This document shows, in pieces, positions 23,469-33,400 of a DNA stretch of 64,000 bases. Location of the stretch: assembly GCA_033675265.1 (NCBI GenBank), contig JAUJYZ010000322.1, positions 20,224 to 84,223 of the forward strand, in the 5' to 3' direction. Source of the stretch: Actinostola sp. cb2023. Taxonomy: Eukaryota; Cnidaria; Anthozoa; Actiniaria; Actinostolidae. The number at the start of each line of letters is the position of its first letter. Positions within the stretch are counted from its first letter, which is position 1. Under the pieces are notes generated by a model, which saw nothing but the letters and a program-made list of their open reading frames with translations, had not been told where the DNA came from and ran no database searches. A program made the position numbers and the translations under genes.

Positions 23469-26400
23469 AATAATAATGATCAAAGCAATGACTATGCATC
23501 AGCTGCCTGACCGAATGGCTGACAGCCTGACCGCCCGACCCACCACCCGACCGACTCCCCCCCCCCCCCTCCCCCCCCCCCCCCCCCCGACTGCAAAACT
23601 GCCCAACTGACTGCCTGACTGACTGATTTTCTCTACCTTTAGATGGGTGACCTTAAAAGTGGTGAAACAGTGCTTGTAACAGGTGTGACTCGTTAATCAT
23701 TTCTTTAACTTTCGTTACCAAATGGAAAGCATAATTCATGGATAACTTCAGAGTTTGGATGGGAAAACTGTGGGCAAACGCATTAGCATTTCATCATAAG
23801 TCATTCTATCCATGATTGGACTTCTATTGTAAGCACTTTGTACCACCATGGTGTCAATCATAATTTCTCAAACTCATTAATAATTCAAGAGGACAAAACA
23901 AAGGAAATCACTACAACCGTGAAGGAGGTTTGACACGTGATCTTAATTAGCATAAAATATGCCAACTTTAACTTTGAATTTCTCCAAGAATTAGTAATGG
24001 TTTGAGAAGCTAATCAAACACAAGAAAGAGGGTTTCATCCGATATACAAACACCTCGAAGTTGGTTAAAAAACTCTTTCTCGTGTTTGATCGTCACGTAT
24101 TACTTAGCAAAAGTTATAGAAGTTATAATTGGAATTTTTGTTGATTATCAGCTGCTGCAGGAGGAACTGGACAATTTGCGGTAAGACTTCATCCAAGTTA
24201 AATTTCAGTCAGTTACGGTAAATTCTTTTTTTTGGGGGGGGGGAGGGTGTTTTTTTTCTAGGGGGTGGGGGGGCGGGAGGGGGATTTTCATTTGCAGTGT
24301 GCAAATTATCACAAACTTCATTAACCAAAGCCCAAACATTTAAATATTGAGCTACATGTATTTTGTGGTTTCAATCAGCTGGTAAAAGTCCATGAATCTC
24401 ATTAAACAAGACGCTCTGAGAGCGTTTTTTCGGCGGGTGTCATGCGTTGTCATGACGACTTGCCATTTTGTGACGGACGAAGAAAAAGAAAGCCCATTTT
24501 AAAACTCGGCGTCTGCCACAGGCAGCCCCGCCGAGTAATAAATGTAGCTATAAATGTAATTTAGTCACAGTTAAAATCGAGGCGTACTGGTCAGCGGTTC
24601 CGACTGCTGCTGCAGGGTGCCCTCTCTCTTGTTGCAGGGCTGGCACATGTGGCTTTCGTTGCGGACCGTGTGATCCATTGCGGCTGGACAGGGCGTCCCT
24701 CGTGGTGGCATTAATGCACCTAAGCCCAACCTCGTCTTCGCCGATGAGTTTAATCTGCCTTCAAATGGCTACGAAGTGAATTCTATTGAACACTTACATG
24801 TACTATTCTACTAATTAAGAGCAGAAGTGATGTCAACTGAAATGAATCAATAACATCTCCACAAAACCTTTGATAAGCTATGATATCACACGTTGACGTC
24901 ACACATCGATGAACATACATACATACATGTACATACATACATAAGCTTTATTTGTACACGGTGTCTCCTCATTACAAATCATGCTCTTCCCGAGAGCTGT
25001 GTTTATAACTTCTGATTACAATAATAATATTTGACAAGATGACATCGAAACGTAGTATCTATCTCATTTTTCTATTTCTATTCAAATAATAATATTATTA
25101 ATAATAAATTAATAATTAATAATTAATAAATAGATAATTAATAATAAATAAATAATTAATAATTAATTAATAATTAATAATTAATTAATAATTAATAATT
25201 AATTAATTAATAATTAATTAATAATTAATTAATAATTTATAATATCATTAATAATAAAATTATTCATTATCAGGATATGACGTCACCTGCTCAAAACCCT
25301 TGACACATTAAATTTATTAATTATTATTATTTATTATTTAATATACTTAGAAATGTTTGTTGACAGGTCCAGTTGGCCAAACAGGCGGGCTGTCACGTTA
25401 TAGGGACATGTTCATCGCAGGGAAAAGCTGATTTCCTCAAGGTATGAAAGCTGTAATTTAGTCGAACTTATTTGCATGACTTCGCATATTATATATTTAT
25501 TAATGATTGTTTACTTTAGGGCCTTGGCTGTGACCGTGCTATCAATTATAAAACTGAGGATTTGAATGAAGTTTTGAAATCAGAATATCCAGTAAGAAGT
25601 GTTGATATTGTTATCTATATATACATGTGTAAGAAGATTGCTCAAACATTTGAACTTTTTCTATATTTTTTAATGCTTCTTTGCTCCAAACACTTAGTTC
25701 TGTTTCCTTGCTTCCTTGCTTCCTTGCTTCCTTGCTTGCTTGCTTCCTTGCTTCCTTGCTTCCTTGCTTCCTTGCTTCCTTGCTTCCTTGCTTCCTTGCT
25801 TCCTTGCTTCCTTGCTTCCTTGCTTCCTTGCTTGCTTCCTTGCTTCCTTGCTTCCTTGCTTCCTTGCTTCCTTGCTTCCTTGCTTCCTTGCTTCCCTGCT
25901 TCCCTGCTTCCCTGCTTCCCTGCTTCCCTGCTTCCCTGCTTCCCTGCTTCCCTGCTTCCCTGCTTTGCTTGCTTGCTTCCTTGCGTCCTTGCTTCCTTGC
26001 TTCCTTGCTTCCTTGCTTCCTTGCTTCCTTGCTTCCTTGCTTCCTTGCTTGCTTCCTTGCTTCCTTGCTTCCTTGCTTCCTTGCTTCCTTGCTTCCTTGC
26101 TTCCTTGCTTCCTTGCTTCCTTGCTTCCCTGCTTCCCTGCTTCCCTGCTTCCCTGCTTCCCTGCTTCCCTGCTTCCCTGCTTCCCTGCTTCCCTGCTTCC
26201 CTGCTTCCCTGCTTCCCTGCTTTCCCTGCTTCCCTGCTTCCCTGCTTCCCTGCTTCCCTGCTTCCCTGCTTCCCTGCTTCCCTGCTTCCCTGCTTCCCTG
26301 CTTCCCTGCTTCCCTGCTTCCCTGCTTCCCTGCTTCCCTGCTTCCCTGCTTCCCTGCTTCCCTGCTTCCCTGCTTCCCTGCTTCCCTGCTTCCCTGCTTC

Positions 26401-27004
26401 CCTGCATCCCTGCTTCCTTGCTTCCCTGCTTCCCTGCTTCCCTGCTTCCTTGCTTCCCTGCTTCCCTGCTTCCTTGCTTCCTTGCTGCCCTGCTTCCCTG
26501 CTTCCCTGCTTCCTTGCTTCCTTGCTTCCCTGCTTCCTTGCTTCTTTGCTTCCCTGCCTCCCTGATTTCTTGTCATATTCCCTTTACTTTTATTCACAGG
26601 CAGGCATTGATGTTGTCTACGAATCCATCGGTGGGAACATATTTGACATTTGTGTTAACAGGTAAATAATAATATTATATTTTCCCTTGAATTCACTTGA
26701 TCTCAAATATGCGAGTCGTTGCCATATGTCTAATTAAAAGACGGACCCTCACGCAGTTACCCATAATGCTTTAGGATTCTATCCCCTGATGAATTCTGGG
26801 AAACTTATGGAAAGGTCAATAGATAATCTGGGAACCCTGTGGCAACAAATCTTTATATTCATTGTATACAAGGTTGGCGCGCAATGGTCGTCTCATCGTC
26901 ATTGGTTTCATAACTGGTTACCAGTCCGATCTCGGCTTTTCCTCATTGAGAAGTGGCACTTTAATCCCAAAGGTAAGTGATAATGATGGTGATGAAGGTG
27001 GTGG

Positions 27005-27056
<52 letters not shown>

Positions 27057-28519
27057 GAAGGTGGTGATGATTGCGATGTTGATGATTTAGTGATGATGAT
27101 GATGATGTTGATGATGATGATGATGTAGTGATGATGGTGATGATGATGATAATGATGATGATAATGATGATGAAGGTGGTGATGATGATGATTAATAATA
27201 ATAATGATGATGATGATGTAGTGATGATGATGTGATGATGATGATGATGATGATGATGATGGTGATGATGAAGGTGATGATGATTAATAATAATGATGAT
27301 GATGATGATGATGTAGTGATGATGATGATGATGGTAATGATGATGGTGATGATGAAGGTGATGATGATTAATAATAATGATGATGATGATGATGATGTAG
27401 TGATGATGATGATGATGGTAATGATGATGGTGATGATGAAGGTGATGATGATTAATAATAATGATGGTGATGATGATGATGATTGTGATGATGGTGATGA
27501 TGATGATGATGGTAATGATGATGGTGATGATGAAGGTGATGATGTAGTGATGATGGTGGTGCGTTATCACAGTCTCTCTTCTGGTGGGCTCCCTGTGGTA
27601 GAGCGCGCTGATTCTATTGGGCTCCCTGTGCTATTACGCACGGGATCGAGGTTCGTTTACGTCATGTATTCTCTTTGTAGCTTCTCACCAAGTCTGCCAG
27701 CGTTCGTGGCTTCTTCCTGTTCAATCACATGTCTGAGTTAAAGAACTACATCCCAAAACTGATCAAGATGTACGACTCTGGCCAACTCAAAGCCGCTGTT
27801 GATATGGGTGAAGAGAGCAGCGTAGGGGCGTTTAGGGGCGTGGACTCCGTCTATGACGCAGTAGAGGTAGGTGCCAGGGAGGGAGGGGGTGTGCTCTGGA
27901 GTGGAGGGGGTGTGCTCTGGGGTAGAGGGGGTGTGCTCTGGGGGAGGGGTGGAATATTATCCCAATAATGACGCAATCTCTAGAAACAACGAGACGATAC
28001 GGACGTTGACGTCCTACGGATCCTTCCATCCCGTGACCTCTACCCTGGGGATTTTTTGACTCGTTAACAACAGTACTCGGGCAATATGGCGGATCGATGA
28101 GACGGACTACGATCGTCAAGACCAAGATAAATACTGGGACTTGCTCGCAGTCTATTTTTGGAACGATTCTCGTAACTCGTCGACGTGAGGTGTTTAGGCC
28201 TGTCACGATTGCGCTGGTAAAATCATAGAAAGGTGCGGAAAAATGCTAGAAAAGTTTTGCTCAAAAGGTTTTCAGCGCAATTGGGACAACCCTAGAGGTG
28301 TGTTTATAAAGTGTTTTTTTTTCTTTTTTTATCTCTTTTTTTTTCCTTTTTCTTTTCCTTTTTCTTTTTTTCTCGTTTTTTCTCTTTTTTCTTTTTTCCT
28401 TTATATCTTTTAAAGTTCTTTTTATAATTACTTATACTCTATACTTTCAGCATATGTATAAAGGAATGAACAAAGGCAAGCTAGTCGTACATATAGACGC
28501 CTTGAAGAGTCAACTATAG
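20555..28519 (+). CDS. ZADH2: ZADH2/PTGR3-type zinc-binding alcohol dehydrogenase domain protein (15-oxoprostaglandin reductase family)
   Basis: A medium-chain dehydrogenase/reductase of the quinone-reductase branch; vertebrate members reduce the double bond of 15-keto-prostaglandins using NADPH. Exons: 20555-20691, 21603-21690, 22186-22287, 23272-23370, 23643-23682, 24152-24180, 25367-25441, 25520-25591, 26600-26661, 26873-26972, 27681-27866, 28451-28519 (TAG). Every junction is GT-AG and phases agree, giving 352 residues against about 377 in human. Motifs: NASDIN and [12 protein letters not shown] (N-terminal catalytic fold), GIGEVVAVG, the nucleotide-binding loop [12 protein letters not shown] at about 154-165, [42 protein letters not shown]. 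It ends KSQL; the human protein ends in a peroxisomal SKL signal, so SQL may be a weak PTS1. No structural-zinc cysteines are seen, as expected for this branch. Confidence 0.95.
20850..21335. repeat. AAT/GAT trinucleotide array in ZADH2 intron 1
   Basis: Alternating blocks of pure aat and pure gat, each block 20-60 bases. Open frames in all six readings are artefacts. Confidence 0.98.
21383..21552. mobile_element. Short MITE with CAGGGCCG ends
   Basis: Ends caggGCCGG... and ...ACGGCCctg flank a core with a G run (about 21407-21420) and the phrase tgcctgccccccttgaattt. The CAGGG-type ends resemble hAT MITEs; target duplication is not clear. Confidence 0.5.
21697..22160. repeat. CAT-rich microsatellite in ZADH2 intron 2
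   Basis: Imperfect catcatcat, cagtaccat and caccatcatcag words from just after exon 2 to just before exon 3. Confidence 0.95.
22385..22550. repeat. Half copy of fold-back family F2
   Basis: The stretch ctaccacagggagcccaagc through tttgacgttccggagtcatttagt (ttact variant) matches the left arm of the fold-back at 36402-36690. The opposite arm is absent here. Confidence 0.8.
22573..22913. mobile_element. MITE with about 45-bp inverted ends and AACCCCAAAAAAAGTCC core
   Basis: The left end cagggggggtactcaggg continues to tcagtgacggggaggtgcgaa; the right end is the complement, ending tgagtaccccccctggg. The core is an irregular tandem of cccaaaaaaagtcc words. There is no coding frame. Superfamily not assigned. 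Confidence 0.8.
22940..23060. repeat. Half copy of fold-back family F1
   Basis: The phrases gaaatgaaaagagcagctcg, aaatt agtaaa and gtctgacacaggagaaatga match one arm of the elements at 18360 and 31386. Confidence 0.85.
23690..24100. repeat. Dispersed repeat, copy 1 (inverse copy at 60480-60825)
   Basis: About 400 bases including ctttcgttaccaaatggaaa, accaccatggtgtcaatcat and tccaagaattagtaatgg match the reverse complement of 60490-60815. It fills most of ZADH2 intron 5. Confidence 0.85.
24405..24538 (-). mobile_element. Helentron/Helitron2-like short element, copy 4
   Basis: In minus sense the left end is ttACTCGGCGGGG with a small hairpin. The right end is CCCGCCGA, then hairpin ACGCTC/GAGCGT and CTTGTT. 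Length is about 134 bases. The terminal repeat differs from that of copies 1-3 (GGCGGG instead of GGGC), yet both ends match each other. Confidence 0.5.
25088..25335. repeat. TAAT/AATTAAT low-complexity array in ZADH2 intron 6
   Basis: Almost pure A/T words (aattaataattaat), with a single interruption near 25260-25310. Confidence 0.9.
25705..26570. repeat. CTTCCTTG/CTTCCCTG 8-bp minisatellite in ZADH2 intron 8
   Basis: About 100 copies of an 8-base unit in domains: mostly cttccttg at 25705-25890, cttccctg at 25890-25965, cttccttg at 25970-26120, cttccctg to about 26410, then mixed. The block structure suggests separate expansion events. Open frames of 237-367 residues over it are artefacts, although the longest includes genuine exon 8 and 9 sequence at its ends. 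Confidence 0.98.
26980..27560. repeat. GAT array with higher-order repeat in ZADH2 intron 10
   Basis: gat runs interrupted by gtagtgatgatg, ggtgatgatgaaggtgatga and ttaataataatg. A unit of about 100 bases recurs three times between 27180 and 27460. Confidence 0.95.
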
Positions 28520-28613
28520 AGGCTTATATCAGTACTGTATCAAATGTATCAAATGATTTTTTTTAGCGAATTATCATATCGGTTTTAAGTAATAATGTAC
28601 AATTATAAACTGT

Positions 28614-28628
28614 AATAAATCTAATAAA
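28614..28628 (+). promoter_or_regulatory. Polyadenylation signals of ZADH2
   Basis: Two AATAAA hexamers (28614-28619 and 28623-28628) about 95-105 bases past the TAG at 28517-28519, in AT-rich DNA. This fits a short 3' untranslated region. Confidence 0.6.
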
Positions 28629-28719
28629 GTTTGATTCAAAGCAGCTCAGGCTAGTTTAAAAATGGGGACGGTTTTTCTGTTTTTTTTTTTTTCATTTCCC
28701 TCTTTCTTACTATTCATTT

Positions 28720-30058
28720 TACTTTTTTTCTTACGTTTTCTCTTTCTTTCTCTTTCTCTTATTCTCTTCTCTCTCGTTCTTTAATTCTGTCTTTCTTTCT
28801 TTTTGCCGAGTTTTTTTATATAAAGTATTTCCTGGTATTTCTCTATTTTCTTTTCTTCCCTTCTTCCTTTAATTTCTTCCTTTCTTCCTTTAATTTCTTC
28901 CTTTCTTCCTTTAATTTCTTCCTTCCTTTCTTTCTTCCTTTCTTCCTTTCTTCCTTTCTTCCTTTCATTTCTTCCTTTCTTTCTTTCTTCCTTTCTTCCT
29001 TTCTTCCTTTCTTCCTTTCTTCCTTTCTTCCTTTCTTCCTTTCTTCCTTTCTTCCTTTCTTCCTTTCTTCCTTTCTTCCTTTCTTCCTTTCTTCCTTTCT
29101 TCCTTTCTTCCTTTCTTCCTTTCTTCCTTTCTTCCTTTCTTCCTTTCTTCCTTTCTTCCTTTCTTCCTTTCTTCCTTTCTTCCTTTCTTCCTTTCTTCCT
29201 TTCTTCCTTTCTTCCTTTCTTCCTTTCTTCCTTTCTTCCTTTCCTTTTTCTTTCTTCCTTTCTTTCTTCCTTTCTTCCTTTCTTCCTTTCTTCCTTTCTT
29301 CCTTTCTTCCTTTCTTCCTTTCTTCCTTTCTTCCTTTCTTCCTTTCTTCCTTTCTTCCTTTCTTCCTTTCTTCCTTTCTTCCTTTCTTCCTTTCTTCCTT
29401 TCTTCCTTTCTTCCTTTCTTCCTTTCTTCCTTTCTTCCTTTCTTCCTTTCTTCCTTTCTTCCTTTCTTCCTTTCTTCCTTTCTTCCTTTCTTCCTTTCTT
29501 CCTTTCTTCCTTTCTTCCTTTCTTCCTTTCTTCCTTTCCTTTCTTCCTTTCTTCCTTTCTTCCTTTCTTCCTTTCTTCCTTTCTTTCTTCCTTTCTTCCT
29601 TTCTTCCTTTCTTCCTTTCTTCCTTTCTTCCTTTCTTCCTTTCTTCCTTTTTCTTCCTTTCTTCCTTTCTTCCTTTCTTCCTTTCTTCCTTTCTTCCTTT
29701 CTTCCTTTCTTCCTTTCTTCCTTTCTTCCTTTCTTCCTTTCTTCCTTTTTCCTTCTTTTCTTCCTTTCTTCCTTTCTTCCTTTCTTCCTTTCTTCCTTTC
29801 TTCCTTTCTTCCTTTCTTCCTTTCTTCCTTTCTTCCTTTCTTCCTTTCTTCCTTTCTTCCTTTTCCTTCCTTTCTTCCTTTCTTCCTTTCTTCCTTTCTT
29901 CCTTTCTTCCTTTCTTCCTTTCTTCCTTTCTTCCTTTCTTCCTTTCTTCCTTTCTTCCTTTCTTCCTTTCTTCCTTTCTTCCTTTCTTCCTTTCTTCCTT
30001 TCTTCCTTTCTTCCTTTCTTCCTTTCTTCCTTTCTTCCTTTCTTCCTTTCTTCCTTCC
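28720..30058. repeat. 1.1-kb TTTCTTCC pyrimidine tract between ZADH2 and AP2A
   Basis: From about 28915 the plus strand is almost pure 8-base tttcttcc repeats, with a few register slips (for example 29240, 29535, 29640, 29745, 29865). 28720-28915 is a looser pyrimidine run. It ends about 350 bases before the AP2A start codon. The 376-residue minus-strand Lys/Arg/Glu frame is an artefact. Confidence 0.98.
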
Positions 30059-30404
30059 TACGTCTTTGCGAAGAACGGTTTCCTGCCCCGCCCATATTAC
30101 CGCTGAATTCTCGCAGGCTCCAAAACTACTAGCCTCGATTCCAAGTGGTTGATGGCGGCTGCCATGTTATCGAGTCCTTGTCTTAAATCGCTAATTTTCA
30201 CCAAAAACGGCCTCTTTTTCCATCATTAAGACCCTAAAACCCGCCAACGACGTGTTACAGACCTTCATCTCAAAGACTGGTCGAATTGTGAGGCTAAATC
30301 GAGGCGTCCAGGGTCGTTTAGCAGATAGAATCCCCGTACCATCAGGGACTTAGTACAGACATTTGAGGGGTGTTATCGTTATAGACATTCACCCGCGAAG
30401 CAAA
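30059..30404 (+). promoter_or_regulatory. Upstream/promoter region of AP2A
   Basis: The only non-repetitive sequence between the pyrimidine tract and the AP2A start. It is less AT-rich than its surroundings and contains gatggcggctgccatgtt (about 30152). No TATA box was recognised. Assignment rests on position. Confidence 0.4.
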
Positions 30405-33400
30405 ATGCCGGCCGTAAAGGGTGAAGGGATGCGAGGACTGGCTGTGTTCATCTCAGATATACGTAACTGTAAGTAAAACCATCGAATACAGGCTTTAAAT
30501 ATGACTAGTTTGCTGCGAATTCAGCTCTCTGACACGTGTAGCTGTAATCAAATGCACGACCCGGCTTCAAAACGCTGGCTTGGAATAATTATAGTGTTTT
30601 TTTTCATTCTCTACAGGCAAATCTAAAGAAGCAGAAATCAAACGAATCAACAAGGAGCTTGCAAACATCAGAAACAAATTCAAAGGTGAGACGAACGAAA
30701 CATCGAATGTCCAATCGTGCGATCGAAGTTACTTTGTACATTTCGATGAAATCCACACGGAATTGAACACATGATCGAAGCTTCGATTGCCAAATTTATT
30801 GATCTAACTTTTGATTTCCATGGTTCTGCCAGGCGATAAGACTCTAGATGGCTACCAGAAGAAGAAATACGTGTGCAAGCTGCTTTTTATATTCCTCTTG
30901 GGGCACGACATCGACTTTGGTCACATGGAAGCTGTGAATCTGCTCTCCTCAAACAAGTACACCGAGAAACAAATCGTAAGTCCTTCCAGGCCTTCCTGTC
31001 AATGTCAAGACTGCAGTTCACGACCAGTTACTTGATATTGCTGCTTGCTACTCAGTGTTTGTTATATCTCGATTCATGTTTATCGGACAAAGCGAGGAAT
31101 TGTATCGAATCAAATCTGATATATGCTTAATTTATTATGGAAGTTCGAGCGCGCTCTCCAAAGTGTGATAAATGACGTTGGGATATCTTTTGGTTGGCTT
31201 GGGGTTTTGATTCCCGTAGAGAGGGTTTTGCCTGCTTTAACTCTAGAGGAGGTCGTAAGATTGGCATCCAGGTCTTGTTTTTAAACAGAATTTCAAAACG
31301 TAGTTAATAAATTAATACACAAATGTTGACTTTGTTGGTACTTGTACAGTTGGTTGTACATGTGATTTTTTGTAAACATCGTTGTAATAGGCCATATGCA
31401 CTAACGGGTCACGTGACCCAACTTTCTCAAATCAAGCAGCAGTGTCAAAATGAACTCCAGAAATGAAAAGAGCAGCTCGATATTAGTAAGAAGGCGAAAT
31501 TTCAGCTTATAATGTTTAACACAGCAGAAATGGCATGGAATATAAAATTGCAAATTTTATTAAGATTCGTATGGAAAAATGTGCTGGATGGCAAAAAATG
31601 CCATCCAATGCATTTTCCAAACAAATTATTAGAAAACACTCGATTTTATATTTCATGTCATTTCTCCTGTGTCAGACGTTACGACCTGAAATTTCGCCTT
31701 CTTACTAATTTTGAGCTGCTCTTTTCATTTCTGGAGTTCATTTTGACACTGCTGCTTGATTTGAGAAAGTTGGGTCACGTGACCCGTTAGTGCATATGGC
31801 CTATTGATGGTAACTTCCTACAGTTGTAGCTGTTCTTCAAACTACAGGCTTTCTTTCCTCCACTTGATGTGTTTCTACAACAATATTTGCAATTATTTGC
31901 AAGGGCATTGAGAATTTGGAATTCACTAGAAATAAATTATTATTATTATTAAATATTATTATGATTCACATTATTTTCTCCGTGATTTTCATTGGTCGAG
32001 AGACGACTACGTTACTGCAGATAACTTCCTACAAATAAGTGTATTCGCTCTCCTCAACAATGGCAGCTCGATTTTTCCAGAGTTGTTGCTTTAGGTGAGA
32101 GAAAATAACGTGAATGATAAATCAATTATTGAACTCGGTTTTTGCAAAATATCGTGATTTTGTCAGTGTCTCGCAGATAATTATTTGACTCTGCCTTCGG
32201 CATCGGCAAATAATTATTCTGCTCACCACCGACAATCACGATATTTTGCTCAACCTCGTCCAATAATTGCTAATTGTTATCTTTATTATTATTCTGTCTG
32301 CTAATAATGCTGCCTTTAAATAGATTTTGTAAAAACCTTCAATGTATTTTGTAACAGCTGAAGAAATGCAGGCATCAGAACGAGACCATCTATACTCAAG
32401 TCCAGAGTAGACTTTACATCGTAGTTCAGTGATTGGGAAGGCTGAAAACAGTGGTGGGCCAATGGCCCATCAATTGCTACATTTATGGGCCATAAATTTT
32501 CTAAAGGGGCCATCGCTCTTAAAACCGGAAGTCAAAATGACCCAAAAAACTTTTTTTTCGAAATAGTATCCATGTTTTCCCTTTTTGATATCTAAAATAG
32601 CTTTCTGAACATGTTTTCGATTTTCAACTGCTTTTTGATGTTGAAAAGCGCAAAAAGCAGCGGTTTTTAAAGAAACAAACTCTCATTATAGTACCCAGTC
32701 TCCCCTGGGAATTCAAAATGGCGGCCAAATTTTCGATTTTTACGGCAAAATATCTCCGAAACGAAGAAGTGGACCCACGTTTTTTTGAAATTGTAATGCG
32801 TCCCTAAGGCCCCAAAGAAATTTTTTTTGCGCCGTACGATCTAAAAACGTGCCAATGGCGCATGGCGCACGTCCTTCCCTATCACTGGTAGTTAATAGCT
32901 ACAATGTACAAGCAAATAATTGTCATTGTTGCTATGGTTTATGCTGAATGTCTAAATTAATGGTTACATTGTAATTCACACCTAGCCTAAACATGTTTGG
33001 TAAAACTGACTTTCTGGCATTGCATGGTTCTGTAATGTAAAAGGAATTATACTGTGTAAGATAAAGGACAGTTTACATCCAGTTTTACACCAAGGTTAAG
33101 TAGTGTTTGTAGATAATTTATACTGTGTAAGATAAAGGACAGTTTACATCCAGTTTTGCACCAAAGGTTATGCAGCGTTTGTAGATAATTTATACTGTGT
33201 AAGATAAAGGACAGTTTACATCCAGTTTTGCACCAAAGGTTATGCAGCGTTTGTAGATAATTTATACTGTGTAAGATAAAGGACAGTTTACATCCAGTTT
33301 TGCACCAAAGGTTATGCAGTGTTTGTAGATAATTTATACTGTGTAAGATAAAGGACAGTTTACATCCAGTTTTGCACCAAAGGTTATGCAGCGTTTGTAG

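Noticed and set aside
25562..26665. 367-residue Cys/Pro/Ser/Leu plus-strand frame
   Set aside because: Stop-free 8-base repeat joined by chance to ZADH2 exons 8 and 9, which have good splice sites and homologous protein continuity without it.
28965..30095. 376-residue Lys/Arg/Glu minus-strand frame
   Set aside because: A product of the pure TTTCTTCC array; no non-repeat coding sequence.
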